Of a DNA stretch of 47,414 nucleotides, positions 15,993-23,830 are shown in pieces. Each line of letters begins with the position of its first letter. The stretch's first letter is position 1. The translations under genes were made by a program, and so were the position numbers. The stretch comes from Actinomycetota bacterium (GTDB lineage Bacteria; Actinomycetota; Acidimicrobiia; IMCC26256; PALSA-610). The stretch spans positions 50,632 through 98,045 of the forward strand of contig PLBO01000152.1 of assembly GCA_003134555.1 (NCBI GenBank), given 5' to 3'. The notes under the pieces were generated by a model. The model did not search any database. It saw nothing but the letters and a program-made list of their open reading frames with translations, and was not told the origin of the DNA.

Positions 15993-17135
15993 GATGCGCG
16001 ACAGGGCTACGCCGTGGTGCGCGACGGCGACCGATGGATCATCTGCGAGCGACCGGCTCGCGTGGTCACCGCCCGCGGTACCGATACGTTCGCCGCGCTC
16101 GACGAGGTCGCGGGCGACGGCTTCTGGGTCGGGTTCGTCGCGTACGACGCCGGCCGCGCCATCGAGAACATCCAGCCTCGTATCGACGACGACCTCGGCC
16201 TCCCCGACCTCGCGTTCGTCCGCTTCGACGACGTGCGCGTGGCGGACGAGTTGCCAACCGCCGAGGCCGTGGCAGGGAACGTCGAACCGTCGTCGATCGA
16301 CCTCGGCCGGGGTACGTCGAGTCTCACGCCCGACGAGCACGCGGGGCTGGTCGCTCGAATACACGCGCTCCTCTTGGCCGGCGAGTGCTACCAGGTGAAC
16401 CTCACCCGCCGGCTCACGTTCGACGCCGCGCCCGATCCTTACGCGCTCTTCACCGCCCTTACTCGCCTCAACCCGTCACCACACGCGGGCGTGTGCGTCT
16501 TCGGTGAAGCGTTACCCGGGGTCGCGATCGTGTCGGCGTCGCCCGAACTGTTTCTGCGGGTCGACGGGCGCGAGGTCGAGACGAGACCCATCAAGGGCAC
16601 GGCCGCCGACGCCGAGACGTTGCGCGCCAGCGAGAAGGACCGGGCCGAGAACCTGATGATCGTCGACCTGGCGCGCAACGATCTCGGACGCGTCTGCGAG
16701 TTCGGTTCGATCCACGTTCCAGCGCTGTTCGCGATCGAAGCACACCCCGGGCTCGCACACCTCGTGAGTACCGTGCGCGGCCGGCTCCGGCCCGACGTCG
16801 GTCTCGACGACCTCGTGCGCGCGACTTTTCCTCCGGCGTCGGTCACCGGCGCGCCCAAGCCGCGCGTGTTGCAGGCCATCGAAGATCTGGAACCCGTCCG
16901 CCGCGGCGTGTACTGCGGCACGTTCGGATGGGTCGACGCGGCTCGGGGTCGCGTCGAGCTTGCGGTCGCGATCCGAACGTTCGTGCTCGCGGGCGGCCGA
17001 ACCCACCTGGGGATCGGTGGCGGCATCGTCGCCGATTCGTGCGCGCACGACGAGTGGGTGGAGACCGAGCTCAAAGGAGCGCGGTTGCTGCAGGCGGCGG
17101 GTGCGCGCACCGGTCGACCGGTCGACGTGCGATGA
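15990..17135 (+). CDS. pabB: Aminodeoxychorismate synthase component I (PabB)
   Basis: A 381-residue chorismate-utilising enzyme. The C-terminal catalytic half shows GECYQVNLTRRLTFD (about residues 130-144), SASPELFLRVDGREVETRPIKGTA (PIKGT near 204-208), ENLMIVDLARNDLGRVC, HLVSTVRGRL, FPPASVTGAPK and GGGIVADS. The lysine in PIKGT separates PabB (aminodeoxychorismate synthase) from anthranilate synthase TrpE, which has PIAGT. The enzyme adds ammonia to chorismate for folate p-aminobenzoate. The N-terminus is shorter than in E. coli PabB. The start GTG 15990 is chosen for its TACCGT box seven bases upstream. Its TGA overlaps the pabC ATG (ATGA). No pabA glutaminase gene is visible in the window. 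Confidence 0.92.
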   Translation: MDARQGYAVVRDGDRWIICERPARVVTARGTDTFAALDEVAGDGFWVGFVAYDAGRAIENIQPRIDDDLGLPDLAFVRFDDVRVADELPTAEAVAGNVEPSSIDLGRGTSSLTPDEHAGLVARIHALLLAGECYQVNLTRRLTFDAAPDPYALFTALTRLNPSPHAGVCVFGEALPGVAIVSASPELFLRVDGREVETRPIKGTAADAETLRASEKDRAENLMIVDLARNDLGRVCEFGSIHVPALFAIEAHPGLAHLVSTVRGRLRPDVGLDDLVRATFPPASVTGAPKPRVLQAIEDLEPVRRGVYCGTFGWVDAARGRVELAVAIRTFVLAGGRTHLGIGGGIVADSCAHDEWVETELKGARLLQAAGARTGRPVDVR

Positions 17136-17968
17136 CCGCCTGGGTGGACGGCCGCCTCGTGGCGCTGGCCGACGCCAAGATCTCGGTGCTCGACCACGGA
17201 CTCGTCGTCGGCGACGGGGTCTTCGAGACGCTCCGCGTGTACCGCGGCGTGCCCTTCGCGTGGACGCGTCACCTCGCGCGGTTGCGCACCTCCGCCGAGG
17301 GTCTTGGTCTCGAGCTACCTGACGTCGCCGAGCTGCGCGACGCGGCCGAAGCCGTCCTTCGGGCCAACGAGCTCACCGAGGCCCGCCTGCGCATCACCGT
17401 GACGGGCGGCGTCGCGCCACCCGGTTCCGGGCGCGGCGACGGTCCGCCGAGCGCGTTCGTGCTCGCGTTCCCGATCGAACCCGCGGCACCGAGCGTCGAC
17501 GTCGTGATCGCGCCGTGGACCCGCAACGAGAACGGCGCGCTCGCCGGTCTGAAGACGATCTCCTACGCGGCCAACGTGCGCGCACTCGCATACGCGCGCG
17601 AGAAGGGTGCCGGGGAGGCGATATTCGCGAACACGAAGGGCAATCTCTGCGAGGCGACGGGCTCGAACGTCTTCCTCGTGCGCGACGGAACGCTGATCAC
17701 TCCGCCGCCGAGCGCCGGATCCCTGTTGGGTGTGACCCGCGCACTACTGCTGGAGCTCGGGAATCAGTCGGGCATACCGACCGAGGAGCGCGACGTGCCC
17801 GTCGGCGCGCTCGCGCAAAGCGACGAAGCATTCCTTTCGTCGACGACCCGCGAGGTCCAGCCGATCGCGTGTGTCGACGGAGCGCGGTTGCGTGAGGTGA
17901 GCGGCGCCGTGAGCGAACGCCTCGCGGCCGCGTTTCGACATCTCGTCGCGCGCGACCTCGATCCCTAG
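17132..17968 (+). CDS. pabC: Aminodeoxychorismate lyase (PabC), class IV PLP enzyme
   Basis: A 278-residue class IV aminotransferase-fold protein. It has VDGRLVALADAKISVLDHGLVVGDGVFET (typical N-terminal block), GLKTISYAANVRAL with the PLP lysine at about 141, NTKGNLCEATGSNVFLV near 175-191, and a C-terminal DEAFLSSTTREVQPI. Because it directly follows pabB with a 4-base overlap, release of p-aminobenzoate and pyruvate from aminodeoxychorismate is the best assignment; branched-chain or D-amino acid aminotransferases share the fold. Its TAG stop (17966-17968) shares bases with the birA stop on the opposite strand (CTAG at 17965-17968). Confidence 0.9.
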   Translation: MTAWVDGRLVALADAKISVLDHGLVVGDGVFETLRVYRGVPFAWTRHLARLRTSAEGLGLELPDVAELRDAAEAVLRANELTEARLRITVTGGVAPPGSGRGDGPPSAFVLAFPIEPAAPSVDVVIAPWTRNENGALAGLKTISYAANVRALAYAREKGAGEAIFANTKGNLCEATGSNVFLVRDGTLITPPPSAGSLLGVTRALLLELGNQSGIPTEERDVPVGALAQSDEAFLSSTTREVQPIACVDGARLREVSGAVSERLAAAFRHLVARDLDP

Positions 17969-18708
17969 GACGAGCCCGCCTCGTGGCGTAGGTGCACGAC
18001 ATCGCCCGCACTCACCACCCGGCCGTCGACGACCAGGAATCCTTCGTCGGTGAGCGCGCTCGCGGTGCCGACGAAGGTTTCGTGCGCAAGCTCGACGCGT
18101 ACTCGACGGCCGAGCGTCGCCGAACGGTCGATCGCGTCGGCGATCACGGCGTCGAGCGCGGCGAGCCGCTCGTCGTAGGCCCGAAGCCATTCGACGAGCA
18201 GCTCCGCGCGATCGACCGCCACCGCGGTCGCGATGTCGTGCAGCTCGGCGGGCAACGCCGTCGGCTGCACGTTGCAACCCATCCCGACGACCACCGCGCC
18301 CGGGCCGTCGGCCTCGGCGAGGATCCCCGCGAGCTTGCGATCGTCGACGACGACGTCGTTCGGCCACTTCAGCCCCGCGCGCACCGAGGTGAGCGCGTCG
18401 ATCGCATCGAGGGCCGCGAGCCCGGCCGCCAAAGTGACGAGGTGGGTTTGCCGGACGGGCAGCGCCGGCCGCAACAACACCGATACGAGGAGCGCCGAGC
18501 CCGCGGGCGCGATCCACGCGCGCCCGAGCCGGCCCCGGCCGGCGGTCTGTTCGTCGGCGACTGCGACCACGCCCTCGGACGAACCTTCGGACGCGCATTG
18601 GAGCAGGTACCGGTTGGTGGAATCGATGCGCTCGAACCACCGGACGTCGCGAAAGCGCGTGCCGGCGAGGCGCGGATCGCTCCAAACCGCGGGCTCGCGC
18701 GGTATCAC
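17965..18708 (-). CDS. birA: Biotin--[acetyl-CoA carboxylase] ligase (BirA/BPL, no HTH domain)
   Basis: A 247-residue biotin protein ligase. Key motifs are RIDSTNRYLLQCA, DEQTAGRGRLGRAWIAP (biotin/AMP loop, about residues 47-63), GLKWPNDVVVDDRKLAGIL (about 100-118, with the conserved Lys), and VVVGMGCNVQPTALP. A short C-terminal SH3-like domain follows (GRRVRVELAHETFVGTASAL). There is no N-terminal helix-turn-helix, so it is a monofunctional ligase and not a repressor. The start at GTG 18708 is supported by GAAGGAG about nine bases upstream. It is divergent from the carboxylase alpha-subunit gene, whose biotin carrier domain is its natural substrate. Confidence 0.93.
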   Translation of the reverse strand: MIPREPAVWSDPRLAGTRFRDVRWFERIDSTNRYLLQCASEGSSEGVVAVADEQTAGRGRLGRAWIAPAGSALLVSVLLRPALPVRQTHLVTLAAGLAALDAIDALTSVRAGLKWPNDVVVDDRKLAGILAEADGPGAVVVGMGCNVQPTALPAELHDIATAVAVDRAELLVEWLRAYDERLAALDAVIADAIDRSATLGRRVRVELAHETFVGTASALTDEGFLVVDGRVVSAGDVVHLRHEAGSS

Positions 18709-18782
18709 CGGGGCTCCTTCGCGCCGTACCGCGGCTCGGCTCGACGATCGGCGACACTTCGCTGCGTCCGCACGCTCACCCT

Positions 18783-18799
18783 TAGGATACGCAGCCGTG
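18783..18799 (+). promoter_or_regulatory. Leaderless-type -10 box before the carboxylase gene
   Basis: TAGGAT (18783-18788), then eight bases, then the GTG start at 18797. No Shine-Dalgarno is present. The divergent birA gene starts 88 bases away and instead has a clear ribosome binding site. Confidence 0.45.
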
Positions 18800-20578
18800 C
18801 TCTCGAAGATCCTGATCGCCAACCGAGGCGAGATCGCGATTCGCGTGATGCGGACCTGTCGCGAGCTCGGCATCGCGAGCGTCGCCGTGTACTCCGAGCT
18901 CGACCGCGATGCCGCCCACGTGCGCTACGCCGACGAGGCCTACGCCCTCGGCGGTCAGACCGCGGCCGAGAGTTATCTCAACATCGAGGCGATCCTCGAC
19001 GCGATCCGCAAGAGCGGCGCCGACGGAGTGCACCCCGGTTACGGGTTCTTCTCCGAGAACGCCGACTTCGCGCGGGCCGTCACGAACGCGGGCGTCGCCT
19101 GGATCGGACCTCCGCCCGAGGCGATCGAGGTCATGGGCGACAAGATCTCCTCGCGCCTCGCGGCCCAACGAGCCGACGTCGTGAGCGTGCCCGGCACCAC
19201 GACCCCGATCACCGACGCGAGCGAGATCGTCGCGTTCGGCGAGGAGCACGGCTACCCGATCGCGATCAAGGCCGCGTACGGCGGTGGCGGACGCGGTATG
19301 AAGGTCGTCGAGCGCGCCGACGATGCGCAGAGCGCGTTCGACTCGGCGAAGCGAGAGGCCCAGGCGTACTTCGGCCGGCCCGAGTGCTATCTCGAGCGGT
19401 ACCTCACCCGGCCGCGCCACGTCGAGCTCCAGATCTTCTGCGACACCCAGGGCAACGGCGCGTTCCTGAGCGATCGCGACTGCTCGACCCAGCGCCGGCA
19501 CCAGAAGCTGATCGAGGAGGCCCCGGCACCGAGCATTCCCGACGACACTCGTCGAGCCATGGGCGACGCCGCGGTGAAGGTCGCGCTCGCGTGCGGATAC
19601 GTCAACGCCGGTACGGTCGAGATGCTCTTCCAGGACGGCGAGTTCTTCTTCCTCGAGATGAACACGCGTCTGCAGGTCGAGCATTGCGTCACGGAAGAGA
19701 TCACCGGCCTCGACCTCGTCGCCGAGCAACTGCGGGTTGCGTCGGGCGAACCGTTGTCGTTCAGCCAGGACTCGATCGAGCGGCGCGGTCACTCGATCGA
19801 GTGCCGGATCAACGCCGAGGACCCGACGAAGAATTTCCTGCCGTCGCCGGGCACGATCTCCCGGCTGCGCGTGCCTTCGGGTCCCGGGGTGCGCTGGGAC
19901 GGCGGCTACGACGAGGGCGACGCGATCTCGCAGTACTACGACAACCTCGTCGGCAAACTCATCGTGTGGGCGCCCGATCGCGATCGCGCCATCGACCGCA
20001 TGGTGCGCGCACTGTCCGAGTTCGAGGTCACCGGCATCAAGACCACGATCCCCGCTCATCTCACCCTCCTGCAGACCCCGGCCTTCCGTGAGGTCACTCA
20101 CTCGACGAAGTGGGTCGAGGAGGAAGTCGACCAGTCGCAGTTCGCGGCGCACACGCGTGACGCGACCGCGTTGAAGGTGCCGCCCGCGGAAGGCGACCCG
20201 GCCGCGCCGCTCGTCGAGCAGACGGTGCCCGTCGAGGTCGACGGACGTCGCTACCGCGTGACGGTCTGGCTTCCCGAGGCACCGGCGCGCACGGCTTCGT
20301 CGGGCGCGCGGCCTCGTAGCCGGCCGAAGCCTGCGGTAACCGGTGGCAGCGGTGGCAGCGGCGGGAGCGGCACCGTCACCGCACCCATGCAGGGCACGAT
20401 CGTGAAGGTGCTCGTCGAGCTGGGTGCAGAGGTCGTCCTGGGCGAGGCGCTGGTCGTGCTCGAGGCGATGAAGATGGAGAACCACATCAACGCCGAGACG
20501 TCGGGCACCGTGAAGGAGATCCGGGTTTCAGCCGGCGACTCCGTCGGCACCGGCGACGTCCTCGCCGTCATCGAATAA
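18797..20578 (+). CDS. Acetyl/propionyl-CoA carboxylase alpha subunit (biotin carboxylase + BCCP)
   Basis: A 593-residue two-domain protein. Residues 1-450 form biotin carboxylase: KILIANRGEIAIRVMRTCRELG, HPGYGFFSENADFA, the ATP-grasp glycine loop AAYGGGGRGMKVV (near 158-170), FLEMNTRLQVEHCVTEEITG and RINAEDPTKNFLPSPG. A linker with a Gly-Ser repeat (about 515-525) leads to a C-terminal biotin carrier domain, with APMQGTIVKVLVELG and EAMKMEN; the biotinylated lysine is near 559. The enzyme carboxylates biotin with ATP and bicarbonate and then acts with a separate carboxyltransferase beta subunit, which is not in this window. Acetyl-, propionyl- or 3-methylcrotonyl-CoA are all possible. The birA gene is divergent and adjacent. 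Confidence 0.93.
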   Translation: MLSKILIANRGEIAIRVMRTCRELGIASVAVYSELDRDAAHVRYADEAYALGGQTAAESYLNIEAILDAIRKSGADGVHPGYGFFSENADFARAVTNAGVAWIGPPPEAIEVMGDKISSRLAAQRADVVSVPGTTTPITDASEIVAFGEEHGYPIAIKAAYGGGGRGMKVVERADDAQSAFDSAKREAQAYFGRPECYLERYLTRPRHVELQIFCDTQGNGAFLSDRDCSTQRRHQKLIEEAPAPSIPDDTRRAMGDAAVKVALACGYVNAGTVEMLFQDGEFFFLEMNTRLQVEHCVTEEITGLDLVAEQLRVASGEPLSFSQDSIERRGHSIECRINAEDPTKNFLPSPGTISRLRVPSGPGVRWDGGYDEGDAISQYYDNLVGKLIVWAPDRDRAIDRMVRALSEFEVTGIKTTIPAHLTLLQTPAFREVTHSTKWVEEEVDQSQFAAHTRDATALKVPPAEGDPAAPLVEQTVPVEVDGRRYRVTVWLPEAPARTASSGARPRSRPKPAVTGGSGGSGGSGTVTAPMQGTIVKVLVELGAEVVLGEALVVLEAMKMENHINAETSGTVKEIRVSAGDSVGTGDVLAVIE

Positions 20579-20586
20579 CCCCAACG

Positions 20587-20649
20587 TTGCCAACTGTTCG
20601 CAAGAAATCCGACGCGTCACGCGCAGAAATCTTGCGGACTGTTGGCAAG
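20587..20649. promoter_or_regulatory. Two copies of a palindromic operator-like site upstream of the phzF-like gene
   Basis: Copy 1 (20587-20604) reads TTGCCAACTGTTCGCAAG and copy 2 (20632-20649) reads TTGCGGACTGTTGGCAAG. Both fit TTGCNNACTGTTNGCAAG, each is itself an inverted repeat (TTGC-N9-GCAA), and both are followed by AAA. Their centres (20595 and 20640) are 45 bases apart. As a pair they are also complementary, so an RNA hairpin that could terminate the carboxylase transcript is the alternative reading. Confidence 0.5.
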
Positions 20650-20680
20650 AAAAGCGCACTCGGGTCGCGGTCGGGCGTGG

Positions 20681-20695
20681 CAGCATCTGGCGATG
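20681..20695 (+). promoter_or_regulatory. Weak leaderless-type -10 before the phzF-like gene
   Basis: CAGCAT (20681-20686) is six bases before the ATG at 20693. It keeps A at position 2 and T at position 6 of TANNNT but lacks the first T. A weak -10 of this kind would suit a promoter that needs an activator at the two upstream palindromes. Confidence 0.25.
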
Positions 20696-21490
20696 AGCCC
20701 GCCGATCTTCGTTGTCGACGCCTTCACGTCGGAGCCATTCCGCGGCAATCCCGCGGCGGTCGTGCTCGATCACGGCGAAGCCGGGTGGATGCAGCGCGTC
20801 GCCGCGGAGATGCGCCATTCGGAGACGGCATTCGTCCGGGCGCGAGACGACGGCGAGGGATACGACCTGCGGTGGTTCTCGCCCGAGGTCGAGGTCGACC
20901 TCTGCGGTCACGCGACGCTCGCGAGCGCACACGTGCTCTTCGAGACCGGACGGGTCGCGCCCGATACGACCGCTCGGTTCCAGACCCGCAGCGGCGAGTT
21001 GCGAGCAGAGCACGCCGGAGCGCGGGGCATCACGCTCGACTTCCCGATTGCCGAGCCGGTGCCGGCACCGGCGATTCCCGAGCTCTTCGACGCGCTCGGG
21101 CTCCCGGCCGGTGAGATGTTGCGTACCGACGGCGACTTCTTCATGTGTGTCGTCGACACCGCGTCGACGGTGCGCGCGCTCACACCCGACTTCGGCAAGC
21201 TCCGGGCGCTGCGCAACGTGCGCGGCGTCTATGTCACCGCGCCCGGCGACGACGGTTACGACATCGTGTCGCGGTGCTTCGCACCCCGCATCGGGATCGA
21301 CGAAGACCCCGTCACTGGGTCGATGTACTGCGTGCTCGTCGCGTACTGGGGCCCGAGTCTCGGCAAGGAGGAGCTGCGCGCCTTCCAGGCTTCGCAACGC
21401 GGCGGCGAGGTCACGGTCGTGCAGAAAGGTGACCGCGCGTTGCTCACAGGCGAGGCCGTGACCGTGCTCGCCGGAGAGTTACGCGCGTGA
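20693..21490 (+). CDS. PhzF family isomerase/epimerase-like protein
   Basis: A 265-residue protein of the PhzF (diaminopimelate epimerase-fold) family, starting at ATG 20693. Motifs are FVVDAFTSEPFRGNPAAVVL, the catalytic-Glu segment HSETAFV (Glu44), LRWFSPEVEVDLCGHATLASAHVL (about residues 62-86) and DEDPVTGSMYCVLVAYW. In PhzF of phenazine synthesis the Glu moves a proton on dihydrohydroxyanthranilate; most family members occur outside phenazine clusters and their substrates are unknown, and no phenazine genes occur here. It lies after the palindrome pair and overlaps the convergent epimerase gene by 12 bases. The frame is open upstream to 20642, but that part crosses the second palindrome and lacks conserved sequence. 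Confidence 0.88.
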   Translation: MSPPIFVVDAFTSEPFRGNPAAVVLDHGEAGWMQRVAAEMRHSETAFVRARDDGEGYDLRWFSPEVEVDLCGHATLASAHVLFETGRVAPDTTARFQTRSGELRAEHAGARGITLDFPIAEPVPAPAIPELFDALGLPAGEMLRTDGDFFMCVVDTASTVRALTPDFGKLRALRNVRGVYVTAPGDDGYDIVSRCFAPRIGIDEDPVTGSMYCVLVAYWGPSLGKEELRAFQASQRGGEVTVVQKGDRALLTGEAVTVLAGELRA

Positions 21491-22423
21491 CCGGTGCCAC
21501 GCGAGCTGCGCGACCAACCCTTCGCGCAACGACACCTCAGGCACCCAACCGAGCAGCTCGCCCGCGCGGCTGATCGAACCCCCGTTGCGCGGCGCGTCAC
21601 CCGCCTGGCGCGGCTGCGGGTCGATCTTCACCGGCGCGCCGGCGAGCTCGCCGACGAGCTCGATCAGCTCCGACAGCGCGATCTCTCCCCCACCGGCGAG
21701 ATTGCAGTACGAGCCGGGCGCGATGTCGCGCTCGGCGCCGAGGACATTGCCGCGCACGATGTCGTCGACGAAGGTGAACTCACGAACCTGCGCGCCGTCG
21801 CCGTAGCGCGGGAACGCGATGCCGTGAATCGCCGCCTCACACAGGCGATGGATCGACATGTCGGGTCGCTGGCGGGGACCGAACACGGTGAAGTAGCGCA
21901 AGGCCACGGTGGACACGCCCCAGTTCTCCGCGTAGAGACCGCACAGGTGCTCGGCGGCGAGCTTGGTGACGCCGTACGGGCTGAACGGTCTCGGGAGGTC
22001 GTCCTCGCGAACCGGGTAGCGCGGTTGATTGCCGTACACAGAAGAGGACGACGCGTAGACGACGCGGGCTCCGGGCCGCGCCGCGACGACGGCTTCGAGT
22101 AGTCGCTGCGTCGCGAGCACGTTGTGACCCACGTAGTCGCCGAACCCGTCCGACCACGAGAGGCGCACGCCCGCCTGCGCGGCCTGATGGAACACGACGT
22201 CGACGCCGTCGAGCAACGGCTCGATCGCGATCGACCGCAGGTCGGCGTCGGCGAACTCGAACTGGGCGTTGCTCCGCGCCGTCGCGAGGTTCCGCTGCTT
22301 TTCCGCCACGGCGTAGTACGGCGTGAAGCAGTCGACGCCGAGTACCGCGTCGCCGCGCGCCAGCAACGTGTCCGCCAGATGGCTCCCGACGAATCCGGCG
22401 ACACCCGTTACCAACGCGCGCAT
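21479..22423 (-). CDS. NAD-dependent UDP-sugar epimerase (UDP-glucuronate 4-epimerase-like)
   Basis: A 314-residue extended SDR: TGVAGFVGSHLADTLL (residues 6-21), VDCFTPYYAVAEKQRN (about 30-45), HQAAQAGVRLSW (about 79-90), YASSSSVYGNQP with the catalytic Ser, YGVTKLAAEHLC (YxxxK), RYFTVFGPRQRPDMSIHRL and YGDGAQVREFTFVDDIV. The FTPYY plus HxAAQAGVRxS combination is typical of UDP-glucuronate 4-epimerases (UDP-galacturonate synthesis), although 4,6-type and UDP-glucose epimerases are close. UDP-glucuronate would come from ugd. It begins one base after the stop of lpdA, so both are probably one transcript, and it overlaps the phzF-like gene tail to tail. Confidence 0.85.
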   Translation of the reverse strand: MRALVTGVAGFVGSHLADTLLARGDAVLGVDCFTPYYAVAEKQRNLATARSNAQFEFADADLRSIAIEPLLDGVDVVFHQAAQAGVRLSWSDGFGDYVGHNVLATQRLLEAVVAARPGARVVYASSSSVYGNQPRYPVREDDLPRPFSPYGVTKLAAEHLCGLYAENWGVSTVALRYFTVFGPRQRPDMSIHRLCEAAIHGIAFPRYGDGAQVREFTFVDDIVRGNVLGAERDIAPGSYCNLAGGGEIALSELIELVGELAGAPVKIDPQPRQAGDAPRNGGSISRAGELLGWVPEVSLREGLVAQLAWHRSRA

Positions 22424-22424
22424 A

Positions 22425-23783
22425 TCAGGATGCCGCGTCGGCGAGCGACTCCGAGAGCGCAGGGTGGACGAGCAACGAATCGACGATGTCGACGACCTTC
22501 AAGTGGTTGGTGACCGCGACGGCGATGACCGAGATCAGTTCCGCCGCGTTGCGACCGACGATGGCGCCTCCGAGAACCACGCCGGTCGCGGGATCGGAGA
22601 GGATCTTCACGAACCCGCGTGTGTCGCCGTTGATCAACGCCTTCGGGTTCGCCGAGAACGGCACCTTCGTCACCCGCAGCTTGCGGCCGGCCGCGAAAGC
22701 CTCGGCTTCGGCGACACCGACCTCCGCGATCTCGGGGTCGGTGAAGATCGCCTGCGCGGCCTTGTCGTAATCGAGATGGCGATGCGCGCGCGCCGTCAGC
22801 CCCATCACGTGCTCGGCGATCTTGCGGCCCTGCATCGCGGCGACCGACGACAACGGCAAACGTCCGGACACGTCGCCGGCGGAGTAGATGTGCGGAAGGT
22901 TGGTCTGGCAGTGCCGGTTGCCGGGGATGTAGCCGACATCGTCGACGTCGACCCCGACCTCCTCGCAACCGAGGCCTTCGCTGTTGGGAACGGATCCGAT
23001 GCAAAGCAACGCGTGCGAGCCGTCGACCGCGCGGCCGTCGTCGCACGCGATGAAGACCTTCTCGCCCTCGCGACCGCTCGAGATCGCACGCGCACCCTTG
23101 AGCAGCTTCACCCCGCGGCGGAGGAACTCGTCCTCGAGCACCGCCGCGACCTCCGGGTCTTTGTACGGCAACACCTGTTGGCGCGAGACGATCAGCGTCA
23201 CCTGCGCGCCGAGCGCGCTGAACATGTGCGTGAACTCGACGCCGGTGACCCCTGAACCAATTACCACGAGATGATCGGGGATCTCGGGCGGCGGGTACGC
23301 CTGGCGGGTCGTCAAGATGCGTTCACCGTCGATCACCGCCCAGTCGGGCACCCGCGGGCGCGACCCGGTCGACAGCAGGATCGCGTCGGCTTCCAGCTCC
23401 AGGGTGCCGTCGGCGGTATCGGCGGCGACGGTGTACGCACCGGTCAGCCGGCCCGTGCCGCGAATGAGCCGCACGCCCTGCGACTCGAGCAGGCTCGTGA
23501 CCCCCGTACACAGCTTGTCCTCCATCCCCGAGATGCGATCGCGCAAGGCGTCGACGTCGAGGCGGCCCGAAGCCTCGAGACCCATCGTCCGCGCGTGCGC
23601 GAGCTCGGTGAGCTCGTTGCCGGTCGCAACCATCGCCTTGCTCGGGATGCAGTCCCAGAGATGCGCGGCACCGCCCACGATGTCGCGTTCGATCATCGTC
23701 ACGTCGGCACCGATCGACGCCGCGACCGTCGCCGCGGTATTCCCCGCGGGACCGCCTCCGATGATCACGAACCGCACGGCCAT
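22425..23783 (-). CDS. lpdA: Flavoprotein disulfide reductase family NAD(P)H:quinone reductase (LpdA-like), lacking the redox disulfide
   Basis: A 452-residue two-dinucleotide-domain flavoprotein: VIIGGGPAGNTAATVAASIGADV (FAD, residues 6-28), VVIGSGVTGVEFTHMFSALG (NAD(P), about 172-191), and HIYSAGDVSGRLPLSSVAAMQGR (about 302-324). At the site where dihydrolipoamide dehydrogenase has CxxxxC, it reads GGAAHLWDCIPSK: Ala40 replaces the first cysteine, leaving only Cys45. The C-terminal end also lacks the HxxxE catalytic pair in usual form (HPALSESL). This matches the mycobacterial LpdA (Rv3303c) type, described as an NAD(P)H quinone reductase and not a lipoamide dehydrogenase. Start ATG 23783 with TAGCCT seven bases upstream. 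Downstream partner is a sugar epimerase. Confidence 0.9.
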   Translation of the reverse strand: MAVRFVIIGGGPAGNTAATVAASIGADVTMIERDIVGGAAHLWDCIPSKAMVATGNELTELAHARTMGLEASGRLDVDALRDRISGMEDKLCTGVTSLLESQGVRLIRGTGRLTGAYTVAADTADGTLELEADAILLSTGSRPRVPDWAVIDGERILTTRQAYPPPEIPDHLVVIGSGVTGVEFTHMFSALGAQVTLIVSRQQVLPYKDPEVAAVLEDEFLRRGVKLLKGARAISSGREGEKVFIACDDGRAVDGSHALLCIGSVPNSEGLGCEEVGVDVDDVGYIPGNRHCQTNLPHIYSAGDVSGRLPLSSVAAMQGRKIAEHVMGLTARAHRHLDYDKAAQAIFTDPEIAEVGVAEAEAFAAGRKLRVTKVPFSANPKALINGDTRGFVKILSDPATGVVLGGAIVGRNAAELISVIAVAVTNHLKVVDIVDSLLVHPALSESLADAAS

Positions 23784-23796
23784 GCGGTCCAGGCTA
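23781..23796 (-). promoter_or_regulatory. Leaderless-type -10 box before lpdA
   Basis: On the minus strand TAGCCT (23791-23796), then seven bases, then the ATG at 23783. It is back-to-back with the galT box, with 16 bases between the two hexamers. Confidence 0.5.
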
Positions 23797-23812
23797 CGCG
23801 GCGCGGGCCGCC

Positions 23813-23830
23813 TACCCTGACCGTTCGATG
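23813..23830 (+). promoter_or_regulatory. Leaderless-type -10 box before the galT-like gene
   Basis: TACCCT (23813-23818), nine bases, then ATG 23828. No ribosome binding site is visible. Divergent from the lpdA promoter. Confidence 0.4.

Noticed and set aside
16007-18011. Several frames opposite pabB and pabC
   Set aside because: They lie antisense to genes with clear family motifs and have no recognisable domains.
20587-20649. A simple intrinsic terminator only
   Set aside because: There is no T-tract after the stem, the loop is 24 bases, and the two arms match better as direct copies of one palindrome. Termination is kept as an alternative, not the main call.
20693-21490. Part of a phenazine biosynthesis cluster
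   Set aside because: PhzF-fold proteins are common outside phenazine loci and no other phz gene is near.
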